Part shown: piece after piece, positions 5,324 through 12,529 of the stretch
Layout of the letters: the number at the start of each line of letters is the position of its first letter
Position numbering within the stretch: the first letter of the stretch is position 1
Origin: CAYGZL01 sp964354345
GTDB lineage: Bacteria > Chloroflexota > Anaerolineae > Anaerolineales > UBA4823
NCBI GenBank assembly: GCA_964354345.1
Contig: CAYGZL010000084.1
Span: 1 to 12,763 of the forward strand
Reading direction: 5' to 3'
DNA length: 12,763 nt
Position numbers and translations under genes: made by a program
Notes under the pieces: generated by a model
Seen by the model: the letters and a program-made list of their open reading frames with translations, nothing else
Database searches by the model: none
What the model was told of the DNA's origin: nothing

Positions 5324-6094
5324 GTGCGTGTAACCTTTGCTAACAAAGCATATGAACAAATCAAATTTGACATCATCACCTGTTTGTATGTACCTGATCA
5401 GCAGATTACTCAACCGCAATTAGTAGAAAAATACGAACTCGGGATCACACCGATCCGCGAAGCTTTACATCGACTGGCGCAAGAGGGATTTCTCCGACCA
5501 ATCCCCCGGTTTGGTTATGTCATCATCCCCATCTCGATTCCCGATGTAAATCAAATCTATGAATTAAGAGCAATTTTAGAGCCAGCTGCGGCGCATATCG
5601 CGGCCGAAGTTGCTTCTGACGCAGCTCTCGAACACCTTTTAAAAAGTGCAGGTTTTTCCTATATTCCTGGGGATAGGCAATCCATAATTGATTTTGTGAA
5701 CAATAATGCCAAATTCCACTTAACCTTTGCTGTTGCGACAGGCAACCGCAGGCTCGTGGAAGCCATATCAAGAATGTTGGATGAAATGGCAAGAATATTC
5801 TTTCTGGGCTTGAATTTCCGCGAGATGTCCGAAGAGGTGCAAGCTGAACATCAAGCTATTGCCACTGCTATTTATCACCGTGATCCTGACAAAGCAGAAC
5901 AAACATCCAGAGATGAGATCGCTCATTCAAAGGCAAGAATTATAGATGTTCTGCGGAACAGAACGGAAAAGGATTTTGGCTTCGGTCAAACCCAAAACCA
6001 AACCGGGCAAAATTTTGGTGATTTACCCCTAGAAGATTTTCAACTGCACATTCCTGAGAGATTAATCCGTCATATTCATGAAACAAGAGGCTAA
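5324..6094 (+). CDS. GntR-family transcriptional regulator, FadR subfamily (FCD domain)
   Basis: This 256-residue DNA-binding regulator probably controls its own operon. Residues 8-70 form the GntR winged helix: 'AYEQIKFDIITCLYVPDQQI', recognition region 'VEKYELGITPIREALHRLAQEGFL', wing 'RPIPRFGYVI'. Residues 75-210 are the all-helical FCD effector domain, with 'YELRAILEPAAAHIAA' and the usual three metal/ligand histidines H132 (FHL), H176 (EHQ) and H201 (AHS). The first ligand, normally Asp in D-x-x-F-H, is Asn128 here. About 45 extra polar residues follow the FCD domain, which is unusual. GTG 5324 is supported by AAAGGG about 8 bases upstream. Such proteins bind small carboxylic acids and usually repress in their absence. 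The effector is probably the operon's substrate or product. Confidence 0.9.
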   Translation: MRVTFANKAYEQIKFDIITCLYVPDQQITQPQLVEKYELGITPIREALHRLAQEGFLRPIPRFGYVIIPISIPDVNQIYELRAILEPAAAHIAAEVASDAALEHLLKSAGFSYIPGDRQSIIDFVNNNAKFHLTFAVATGNRRLVEAISRMLDEMARIFFLGLNFREMSEEVQAEHQAIATAIYHRDPDKAEQTSRDEIAHSKARIIDVLRNRTEKDFGFGQTQNQTGQNFGDLPLEDFQLHIPERLIRHIHETRG

Positions 6095-6098
6095 TGAG

Positions 6099-6872
6099 AT
6101 GAAACTCCAAAATAGAATAGCAATTGTAACTGGTTCTGCGATGGGAATTGGGCAAGGCATTGCATTCGTGCTGGGGCGAGAAGGCGCCAGGTTGGTGCTC
6201 GCGGATGTAAATGTGCCGGAGGGGCTGAAAACTTGCGACGAACTGGAAAAACTAGGGTATGAGGCGTTCTTTGTTGAGTGTGATGTATCGAAGGAATCCC
6301 AGGTAAAAGCCATGATTGCAGCTTCGGTCGAAAGATATGCCACAATTCACATCCTGGTCAACAATGCGGGCATCGGAATGTATAAAACTGTCCTGGAGAC
6401 GACCAGCGACGATTGGGACCGGTGCCTGGGAATCAACCTGAAAGGGGCGTTCTTATGCTCGAAGTATGCGATTCCCCATATCCAGGCCGCGGGAGGCGGT
6501 TCGATCATTAATATTGCTTCCGTCCACTCGTATCAGAACTCAAGTGGTGAAGCACCCTACGCAGCCAGTAAAGGGGGCTTGTTGGCCCTGACCCGCCAGA
6601 TGGCGATCGACTTTGGCAAGGACAAAATACGCGTTAACGCCATCTGTCCTGGTTGGATTTACACACCCAACGTGCAGCGTATTTTTGATAGCCACCCAGA
6701 TCCAATCCAATTCAGGAAGGAAGTCGAGCAGCGTCAAATTTTAGGACGTGTCGGCACTTCAGAAGAAGTAGGGGAGGCGACAGCTTTTCTTGCAAGCGAG
6801 GAGGCTTCTTATATAACTGGCGCGTCTCTGATGGTCGATAACGGGATGACCGCCCAATTGGAAACCTGGTGA
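6099..6872 (+). CDS. Short-chain dehydrogenase/reductase (classical SDR), NAD-type
   Basis: This 257-residue protein is a standard classical SDR in length and motif order. Cofactor loop T-G-S-A-M-G-I-G is at 11-18. Asp36 ends beta2 (LVLADVN) and favours NAD(H) over NADP(H). N-N-A-G is at 88-91, and the catalytic set is Asn113, Ser141, Tyr154 and Lys158 (Y-A-A-S-K). It also has 'NAICPGWIYTP' and a C-terminal 'SYITGASLMVDNGM'. It would interconvert an alcohol and a ketone or aldehyde in the cytoplasm. ATG 6099 gives the normal N-terminus MKLQNRIAIVTG, with AAGAGG upstream; the in-frame ATG 6078 would overlap the regulator gene. It lies 4 bases after that gene. The context suggests it acts just before or after the molybdenum hydroxylase. 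The substrate cannot be read from the sequence. Confidence 0.93.
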   Translation: MKLQNRIAIVTGSAMGIGQGIAFVLGREGARLVLADVNVPEGLKTCDELEKLGYEAFFVECDVSKESQVKAMIAASVERYATIHILVNNAGIGMYKTVLETTSDDWDRCLGINLKGAFLCSKYAIPHIQAAGGGSIINIASVHSYQNSSGEAPYAASKGGLLALTRQMAIDFGKDKIRVNAICPGWIYTPNVQRIFDSHPDPIQFRKEVEQRQILGRVGTSEEVGEATAFLASEEASYITGASLMVDNGMTAQLETW

Positions 6873-6893
6873 CCCCAGGCGAGGAGGCGAGTC

Positions 6894-7136
6894 ATGTCTG
6901 TGCGTGTTGATCTCAACCCGATCCTTAGAAGACAATACCGACCAGACTATAATCCCGAGGAAGGGTTGATCCTCAACGATGGGGCTGGTAAAACGTTAGA
7001 ACAGATCGTCCAGGAGCTGGGGATACCACCTGACGAAGTATCTTCGACTCTGGTGAATCAATGCGTTAAACAACCAGGTTACAGAGTAAAAGATGGTGAT
7101 GTGATCGTCCTATCGATCGCAATTAGCGGGGGTTGA
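6894..7136 (+). CDS. MoaD/ThiS-like small sulfur-carrier protein ending in Gly-Gly
   Basis: This 80-residue beta-grasp protein has 'GAGKTLEQIVQELGIPPDEV', a middle 'LVNQCVKQPGYRVKDGDVIVL', and the exact C-terminus S-I-A-I-S-G-G. In MoaD/ThiS proteins the terminal Gly-Gly is adenylated and loaded with sulfur as a thiocarboxylate. The 'V-K-D-G-D-x-I-x-L' strand before it is typical. It has a strong GAGGAGG site a few bases before ATG 6894, and the next gene's start follows after 26 bases. No MoeB/ThiF-type activating enzyme or MoaE partner is visible, so it would borrow one encoded elsewhere. A dedicated copy inside a molybdenum-hydroxylase operon suggests sulfur delivery for this enzyme's pterin cofactor or its Mo=S group. 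That role is my inference. Confidence 0.85.
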   Translation: MSVRVDLNPILRRQYRPDYNPEEGLILNDGAGKTLEQIVQELGIPPDEVSSTLVNQCVKQPGYRVKDGDVIVLSIAISGG

Positions 7137-7162
7137 GGAATGACGGGATAGAAGGTGAACAA

Positions 7163-7819
7163 ATGGGAGAGATACAGGTGGTGATTAACGGTAAGGAGGT
7201 GCGCTATCTAGATGAGATGACAATTCTGCAGGCTGCTCGACAGATTGGTATCGAGATTCCCACCCTTTGTTACAGCCCCGATCTTAACCCGACGGGTGTT
7301 TGCCGTATTTGTGTTGTGGAAGTGGAAGGATCGAGAACGCTGGTTGGCGCCTGTCACACCCCGATTGAGCAAGGGATGATTATCCATACCAATTCCCCTA
7401 AAGTTCTGGCCGCGCGGCGAGCCAACGTTGAGCTTTTACAGGCCGCCCACGACTCAGTCTGTGTCACTGACCCGACCTGCCAGCGATGCGAGCTCCACAA
7501 ATTGTGCTCTGACTTGCAGGTACCGCGTGCCGGGTTCCACGTGCGACAGCGCCGCTCGTATCCAATCGAAGAGAGCAGCCCATATGTCCGCCGCGACATG
7601 TCTAAGTGCATTCTGTGCCGCCGATGTATCCAGGCGTGCAGTGAGATCGCAAAAAAGAATGTCTACGCTACAGCCTATCGAGGCTATGCCTCCAAGGTTG
7701 TTGTGAATTGCGATGTTTCGTTGAACACAGAAGTCTGCCGAGATTGCGGAATCTGCATAGACTATTGCCCAACAAATGCGTTGAGTCGACCACAGCCAAT
7801 AGAGCAGCGACATGGCTAA
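7163..7819 (+). CDS. Multi-cluster iron-sulfur protein like the N-terminus of NuoG/HndD/HoxU
   Basis: This 218-residue electron carrier links a redox enzyme to a diaphorase. Residues 1-75 are a plant-type [2Fe-2S] domain with C36, C47, C50 and C64. Next is a NuoG-type His/Cys segment with H96, C100, C106, C109 and C115. C106-x2-C109-x5-C115 is canonical, but the His lies further from it than in the usual H-x3-C-x2-C-x5-C. Last is a two-[4Fe-4S] ferredoxin domain, C149-x2-C152-x2-C155-x3-C159 and C192-x2-C195-x2-C198-x3-C202. It ends before any molybdopterin or H-cluster domain, as in HoxU-like subunits. ATG 7163 has GAAGGTGA just upstream; an in-frame TTG at 7133 overlaps the previous stop and lacks a site. 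The NuoE-like gene overlaps its end by 8 bases. Confidence 0.9.
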   Translation: MGEIQVVINGKEVRYLDEMTILQAARQIGIEIPTLCYSPDLNPTGVCRICVVEVEGSRTLVGACHTPIEQGMIIHTNSPKVLAARRANVELLQAAHDSVCVTDPTCQRCELHKLCSDLQVPRAGFHVRQRRSYPIEESSPYVRRDMSKCILCRRCIQACSEIAKKNVYATAYRGYASKVVVNCDVSLNTEVCRDCGICIDYCPTNALSRPQPIEQRHG

Positions 7820-8243
7820 CAGGTCGCATGTAAGAGAACGTGAGGATTTGTTGGCAATGCTGCGGGATGAGCAGGAAAAAGCCAGACACATTTCCGAGCC
7901 GTTTATTGAGCAGACGGCGCAGTCTATGGGCCTCTCTATCAGTGATGTGTATGGTGTTGCCACCTTTTACCACTTTCTCTCAACCAGGCCACTGGGCAGA
8001 TATGTCATTCGTGTTTGCAAGAGCATCCCATGCTACCTCAATAGTTCTCAACTCATTATCGAGACTGTCCAGGCTGAGTTGAACATCGTGCCGGGCGAGA
8101 CAACACCAGATGGCAAGTTTTCACTTCAGTTAACCAACTGCATTGGTGCTTGTGATCAGGCTCCGGCAATCTTGCTGAACCATGACCTGCACGGCAACCT
8201 GACAACGGCCAAGATCGCTCAGATCCTCAAGGCGTGCCCTTAG
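7812..8243 (+). CDS. NuoE-like [2Fe-2S] subunit of an NAD-linked diaphorase
   Basis: This 143-residue protein has a helical N-terminus, 'ISEPFIEQTAQSMGLSISDVYGVATFYHFL', as in NuoE/HndA/HoxE. A thioredoxin-like [2Fe-2S] domain follows, with ligands C69-x4-C74 ('VCKSIPC') and C110-x3-C114 ('NCIGACDQAP'). Length and motif spacing are normal for a stand-alone subunit. It pairs with the NuoF-like protein encoded 11 bases downstream and passes electrons between FMN/NADH and other clusters. ATG 7812 overlaps the stop of the ferredoxin gene by 8 bases, which implies translational coupling. No other complex I genes are present, so this is not part of a respiratory nuo operon. NADP- or NAD-reducing hydrogenases and NAD-dependent formate dehydrogenases use the same module. 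Confidence 0.93.
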   Translation: MANRSHVREREDLLAMLRDEQEKARHISEPFIEQTAQSMGLSISDVYGVATFYHFLSTRPLGRYVIRVCKSIPCYLNSSQLIIETVQAELNIVPGETTPDGKFSLQLTNCIGACDQAPAILLNHDLHGNLTTAKIAQILKACP

Positions 8244-8254
8244 AAGAGTGAGTC

Positions 8255-9487
8255 ATGCCAGAGAAACGGATTGTGCTCAAAAATTGCCACATCATTGACC
8301 CTGGGGACATAAACACTTACCTGGAGCAAGATGGCTTCAAGGCACTGACCCTAGCGCTGGGTATGGCGCCGGAAGCCGTGATTGCAGAAGTGAAAGCCTC
8401 CGGGCTGAGGGGTCGAGGTGGAGCAGGCTTTCCCTGTGGTTTGAAATGGGAATTAGCGTGCAAGGCGCCGGGCGATGTCAAATACCTCATCTGCAATGCG
8501 GATGAAGGCGAAGTTGGTACATTCAAAGACAGATACATTCTGCAACATGATCCTTTCACCCTGATCGAGGCGATGGCGATCGCGGCTCATGCCATTCATG
8601 CGAAGCAAGCCTTTATCTATCTGCGTGCTGAGTACCACTATTTGTTCGATGGGCTGGTGGATGCAATTAATCAAGTGAGGGCGAAAGGATTCTTGGTGCA
8701 CCTGGATATTGAAATTCGTGAGGGCGCGGGCGCGTATATCTGTGGTGAAGAATCGGCGCTGATGGATTCGATCGAGGGCAAGCGTGGCGAAGCCCGTTTC
8801 AGGCCGCCATACCCACCGAGTAAGGGTTTGTGGGGAAAGCCAACGATTATCAACAACGTGGAAACGTTGATGAACATCCCCGCGATTCTGCTCAATGGTG
8901 CGCGATGGTTCAGTCAGATTGGTACGGACAAGAGTAAGGGTACCAAAGTGTTTTCTGTTAGCGGAGACGTGGAAAGACCTGGTGTGTGTGAATATGTCAT
9001 GGGCAGCCAACTCAACGAGATCGTTGTGGATTGGGCGCACGCCCGAGACATCAAGATGGTGCAGGTCGGCGGGGCAACCGGGGGAATTATTCCCTGCTCT
9101 ATGATCGAGACTCCTCTGGCTTTCGAGACCATCCTGGGCTCAGGTGCAGTGACCGTCTTTGACAACAGTCGAGATACGCTTGATTTTGTTTTCCGCACGG
9201 TCGAGTTCCTGGCTAAGGAATCGTGTGGCAAGTGTACTCCGTGCCGTGAGGGAACTGAGGTCATGCTCGAAATTCTGGGACGGCTGGCCAACGGGGATGG
9301 CCAGCATGAGGACATCCAGATGCTGGAAGAATTGTCCACCGCTATGGCGCTCTCGTCGCTGTGCGGGCTGGGGCAGGCAGCCTCGATCCCAGTTTTGGAC
9401 ACGCTCAAGTATTTCAGAAACGAGTATGAGACGCGCGTCCAGCAGTCGATTTTCTTACGCTCGCTACGAAGCAGGCAATTGCTGTGA
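8255..9487 (+). CDS. NuoF-like NAD(H)- and FMN-binding subunit
   Basis: This 410-residue catalytic diaphorase subunit shows the FMN/NAD Rossmann-like region G-R-G-G-A-G-F-P at 53-60, 'NADEGEVGTFKDR' at 81-93, 'GAGAYICGEESALMDSIEG' near 157-175 and 'KPTIINNVETL' near 195-205. It also has the SLBB-like segment 'VSGDVERPGVCEY' and the N3-type [4Fe-4S] ligands C324, C327, C330 (S-C-G-K-C-T-P-C-R-E-G) and C370. It lacks the N-terminal NuoE-like and C-terminal ferredoxin extensions of HndC/HydB, so it is close to plain NuoF size. It would transfer hydride to or from NAD(H) and exchange electrons with the preceding NuoE- and ferredoxin-like subunits. AAGAGTGAG precedes ATG 8255. With no hydrogenase or complex I genes nearby, the likely electron donor is the molybdenum hydroxylase encoded downstream. 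Confidence 0.94.
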   Translation: MPEKRIVLKNCHIIDPGDINTYLEQDGFKALTLALGMAPEAVIAEVKASGLRGRGGAGFPCGLKWELACKAPGDVKYLICNADEGEVGTFKDRYILQHDPFTLIEAMAIAAHAIHAKQAFIYLRAEYHYLFDGLVDAINQVRAKGFLVHLDIEIREGAGAYICGEESALMDSIEGKRGEARFRPPYPPSKGLWGKPTIINNVETLMNIPAILLNGARWFSQIGTDKSKGTKVFSVSGDVERPGVCEYVMGSQLNEIVVDWAHARDIKMVQVGGATGGIIPCSMIETPLAFETILGSGAVTVFDNSRDTLDFVFRTVEFLAKESCGKCTPCREGTEVMLEILGRLANGDGQHEDIQMLEELSTAMALSSLCGLGQAASIPVLDTLKYFRNEYETRVQQSIFLRSLRSRQLL

Positions 9488-9505
9488 TGTGAGGAGGAAC
9501 GAAAG

Positions 9506-10093
9506 ATGCATGACAGCTCGACGGACACTTATCTGTGTCCTTATTGCTCAGTCAGGCTCGATACAATTGGATTGTTGAAAGCGCACATCATTGCTGAGCA
9601 CTCGACTGAACCGCTCCCGCTGCCCGAGGGCGTTATCCAACTCACCCTCAATGGGCAGGCTTATCAACTCCATGTCGAGCCAGAATGGACGCTCTACCAT
9701 CTCGTCCACGACCGGCTGGGTCTGACAGGAACCAAGATGTTTTGCGACCGCGGGGCATGTGGTTCCTGCACCATCATCCTCGATCGCAGACCGGTCCTTT
9801 CTTGCACGACACTTGCCATCGAGTGTAATGGCAAGACCATCGAGACCATCGAAGGGATCGCCGCTGACCATCATCCGCTGATTGATGCTTACATCAAACA
9901 TCATGCCTTGCAGTGTGGCTATTGCACACCCGGCTTTATCGTTACCGCCAAGGCGCTTCTCGACCATAACGCCGACCCGACTGAGATCGAAATCAAAGAA
10001 GCCCTTGCGGGCAACCTGTGCCGGTGCGGTACATATCCTCAGCACCCAAAAGCAGTACAGGAAGCAGCCCGGGTTCTTATGGAAAGGGGATGA
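9506..10093 (+). CDS. CoxS/XdhC-type [2Fe-2S] subunit of a molybdenum hydroxylase, with N-terminal C2H2 zinc finger
   Basis: This 195-residue small subunit follows the family from about residue 43: 'VIQLTLNGQAYQLHVEPEWT', first cluster C80, C85, C88 and C100 ('CDRGACGSC'), helical second cluster C137, C140, C172 and C174 ('CGYCTPGF', 'NLCRCGTYP'). It relays electrons from the Mo centre. The family is normally about 155-165 residues. The extra front part is a textbook C2H2 finger: Y9-x-C11-x2-C14, hydrophobic L18 and L24, H27-x4-H32, then a Ser/Thr/Pro linker. ATG 9506 has a strong GAGGAGG site, so the finger is part of the product rather than a start-site error. Its role is unknown; zinc-stabilised docking to the diaphorase or a chaperone is my guess, and DNA binding is possible. 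Confidence 0.92.
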   Translation: MHDSSTDTYLCPYCSVRLDTIGLLKAHIIAEHSTEPLPLPEGVIQLTLNGQAYQLHVEPEWTLYHLVHDRLGLTGTKMFCDRGACGSCTIILDRRPVLSCTTLAIECNGKTIETIEGIAADHHPLIDAYIKHHALQCGYCTPGFIVTAKALLDHNADPTEIEIKEALAGNLCRCGTYPQHPKAVQEAARVLMERG

Positions 10094-10095
10094 AC

Positions 10096-12519
10096 ATGGC
10101 GGAAGATCCGGGATCCTATCAAAAGCTACGCGCGGAAGGCCATTATCACATCGGCGCAGAACCGCTGAATGTCACCTTCAAACAGATTGGCAAGCGGGAC
10201 CTGCGTCGCATAGATGGGTACGAGAAGGCAACCGGCAAGGCGATGTACACGCGAGATCTGCAAATTCCAGGGATGTTATATGCTCGCGTTCTACGATCAC
10301 CTTACGCGCATGCCAAAATCATCCAAATGGATTCCAGCCGCGCTGAGGCGCTGCCTGGCGTGAAGGCTGTCATTCGCTTCGATGACCCGCAGATCAAAGA
10401 CCGAATACTGAATGGAAGCTATTTCGCGCAAGGTTGGGCGCGTCCCAAACTGGCCGGCTGGGCGCTCAAGCCTGTTCACCTTGTCCTGGCTGATGAAGCC
10501 TGGTACGAAGGTCAGCCGATGGGCGCCGTCATTGCCGCGGAAAGTGAAGCCATTGCTCAGCAAGCCTTGAGCCTCATCCGCATTGAATGGGAAGAGTTGC
10601 CCTTTGTACTCGACCCAGAAGACGCACTCCGGTCAAATGCGCCTGTCTTGCGCCCTGGGGCTGCCAGCAACGAGATTCACGACCCGCGCAAGCATTTTGA
10701 GCTGGGCGATGTAGAGAAAGGTTTTAATGAGGCCGACCAGATCATTGAATTCAGAGCCAGGAGGCGACCTCACCTCTGGGCGGGAGCGGAGATGCCCAGT
10801 GTCTTGGTGCGCTGGTTGGACGACCGGTTGGAAATGTGGGTGCATGAACAACAGCCCTATCACGCCAAGCAACTGATTGCCGAGTGGCTCAACATCCCTA
10901 TGGACAAGGTCACTGTCAACACCGTCTATCAGGGCTGCTCGTTCGGCGGGCGCGGCAATCCGGCAAACCACTCTGAAAACGGCATGAACGTTTTGGCGAC
11001 TTTGCTTTCTAAGAAAACGGGCCGACCGGTCAAGCTGCTGTATGACCGGCGTGACACTTTTTTTGGCGAATCCGGCGACATGGCGGTCAGCTATTTCAAG
11101 GTGGGGTTCAAATACGACGGGACGATCACGGCTGTCCAAATCAAAAATATCTTTGCCGTGTACCTGGCTGCAACCGGCATCGATCATTTCTTGGACAACA
11201 CCCGGATCACTAATCTCGCCTGCGAGGCGATACCGGTGGACGTGAGCATCGGGCCGGCCTGGTGGGCGCGCTGTGAGCATTTGACCAGTTGCCTTTGCCT
11301 GACCTTAGTGTGCGATCACGTGGCGGCAGAACTGGGGATGGATCCGATTGAAATCGCGCTCAAGAACGATGGCTGTCACGGACACGACGCAGAGTACCTC
11401 GATCAATACAGGCGTGAGTATGGCTTTCCAGATCGGGACAGCCTCAAGGAATGCATCGAAGCTGGCAAGCGTGCCATTGGCTGGGACGAGAAATGGCATC
11501 TGCCCGGCACCAGGAAATTACCGAATGGCCGGCTGCATGGCATTGCCTTCACGTGGGATCACAATTGGGATGACACGCGCGGCACAGGTTCCGGGGCAGT
11601 GATGATCGAAAACGACGGCTCGGTTACGATCATCGGACAGCATGTGGACATCGGCCCAAATCCGTGGACGCCACTGTGTCAGATCGTCGCCGACGAGATT
11701 GGGGTCCCATTCGAATCTGTCCGGATCAAGCCGTGGACAGTGGATACCGGATTTGTATTGATGTCGCCCGATGGTTCCTGCAACCTGGTCACCAACGGTA
11801 ACATTGTCCGCAAGGCGGCTCACAAAGCCAGGCAAATGTTGCTCGAATTGGCTGCTGAGCAGTTCAAAGTCGCCAGTCCCGAAGAACTGGACATCCGAGA
11901 TGGCGTTATCTTTGTCAGGGCAGATCCCACCAGGTCCAAGCCAATACGAGAGGTTGTAGCACGATCGTTACCCATGCACTGCTCGGGCGCATTTTGGACT
12001 CAGCCGCCCATCATTGGTTGGGCCTGGCACAATCAAGGCATTTGGGGCCAGGCCAACGAAACAGGACGGCCGCGTTTGTGCCGCCAGGTGCACTTTATGG
12101 AAGTCGAGGTTGATCCCGACACCGGGCAAATAGAGGTTACCCGCGTGGTCAACGTCAACGATGTGGGTAAGGCTATCTCGCCGGAAGGCGTCGAGGGGCA
12201 AATGTATGGTGGTACGGTCATGGGTGTAAGTCGCGGAACTATAGAAGAAATGGTCTGGGACCCGCAGACAGGCGTTTTGTTAAACGGCAACCTGTTGGAT
12301 TATAAATATGCCACCCTGCTCGACTGCGGTCCAATCGATACGCCGTTCATCGAGACGGGGTTAGGACATGGTCCGTATGGCGCTTCAGGCATCGGTGAGG
12401 CCACCGCCACCATCATCCCTGCACTGCTTGGTCCGGCTGTTTATAACGCCATCGGTCATTGGGTGGATGATTTTCCCATCACCCCCGACAAAGTGCTCAA
12501 AGCGCTTGGAAAGATTTAA
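10096..12519 (+). CDS. CoxL/XdhA-type molybdopterin-binding large subunit of a molybdenum hydroxylase
   Basis: This 807-residue subunit belongs to the xanthine dehydrogenase/aldehyde oxidase family. The N-terminal a/b-hammerhead domain reads 'RIDGYEKATGKAMYTRDLQI' and 'LRSPYAHAKI'. The Moco domain follows: G280-C-S-F-G-G-R286 (usually G-G-x-F-G-x-K/R), G386-P-A-W-W-A-R-C-E394 (usually a P-x-R-G-x-G-type loop), 'GQHVDIGPNPWTPLCQIVADEIGV', and the general-base Glu as G-I-G-E768. Such enzymes hydroxylate C-H bonds using water, with Mo, pterin and two [2Fe-2S] clusters. Glu768 argues for an active hydroxylase. The divergent R/W/C loop argues against ordinary xanthine dehydrogenase or CO dehydrogenase, and the AYRGAGR-type CODH loop is absent. 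ATG 10096 is chosen over GTG 10018 and ATG 10090 because AAAGGGGA sits 5 bases before it, two bases past the CoxS stop. Confidence 0.93.
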   Translation: MAEDPGSYQKLRAEGHYHIGAEPLNVTFKQIGKRDLRRIDGYEKATGKAMYTRDLQIPGMLYARVLRSPYAHAKIIQMDSSRAEALPGVKAVIRFDDPQIKDRILNGSYFAQGWARPKLAGWALKPVHLVLADEAWYEGQPMGAVIAAESEAIAQQALSLIRIEWEELPFVLDPEDALRSNAPVLRPGAASNEIHDPRKHFELGDVEKGFNEADQIIEFRARRRPHLWAGAEMPSVLVRWLDDRLEMWVHEQQPYHAKQLIAEWLNIPMDKVTVNTVYQGCSFGGRGNPANHSENGMNVLATLLSKKTGRPVKLLYDRRDTFFGESGDMAVSYFKVGFKYDGTITAVQIKNIFAVYLAATGIDHFLDNTRITNLACEAIPVDVSIGPAWWARCEHLTSCLCLTLVCDHVAAELGMDPIEIALKNDGCHGHDAEYLDQYRREYGFPDRDSLKECIEAGKRAIGWDEKWHLPGTRKLPNGRLHGIAFTWDHNWDDTRGTGSGAVMIENDGSVTIIGQHVDIGPNPWTPLCQIVADEIGVPFESVRIKPWTVDTGFVLMSPDGSCNLVTNGNIVRKAAHKARQMLLELAAEQFKVASPEELDIRDGVIFVRADPTRSKPIREVVARSLPMHCSGAFWTQPPIIGWAWHNQGIWGQANETGRPRLCRQVHFMEVEVDPDTGQIEVTRVVNVNDVGKAISPEGVEGQMYGGTVMGVSRGTIEEMVWDPQTGVLLNGNLLDYKYATLLDCGPIDTPFIETGLGHGPYGASGIGEATATIIPALLGPAVYNAIGHWVDDFPITPDKVLKALGKI

Positions 12520-12529
12520 GAGTACGGTG

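Noticed and set aside
64..8583. Four copies of GCGATCGC (64-71, 2633-2640, 3214-3221, 8576-8583), which recall the cyanobacterial HIP1 octamer
   Set aside because: All four fall in the same codon phase as Ala-Ile-Ala (GCG-ATC-GC), so codon preference explains them, and nothing else here is cyanobacterial. A whole-genome count would settle it.
8453..9040. A 195-codon minus-strand open frame inside the NuoF-like gene, and a similar 204-codon frame at 8914-9528
   Set aside because: These are mirror frames of a strongly conserved coding sequence with no start signals.
7163..9487. The NuoG/E/F-like block as part of a respiratory complex I or a hydrogenase operon
   Set aside because: No membrane subunits, NuoC/D-like or hydrogenase catalytic genes are present, and the next genes are CoxS/L/M-type.
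10633..11280. A 215-codon minus-strand open frame inside the molybdopterin-subunit gene
   Set aside because: It is a shadow of the plus-strand gene, His/Asp-rich from reversed codons, with no family resemblance.
10096..12519. The large subunit as aerobic CO dehydrogenase (CoxL form I)
   Set aside because: The AYRGAGR-type active-site loop with its Cys is missing. The corresponding loop reads A-W-W-A-R-C-E, so only the family, not the substrate, can be named.
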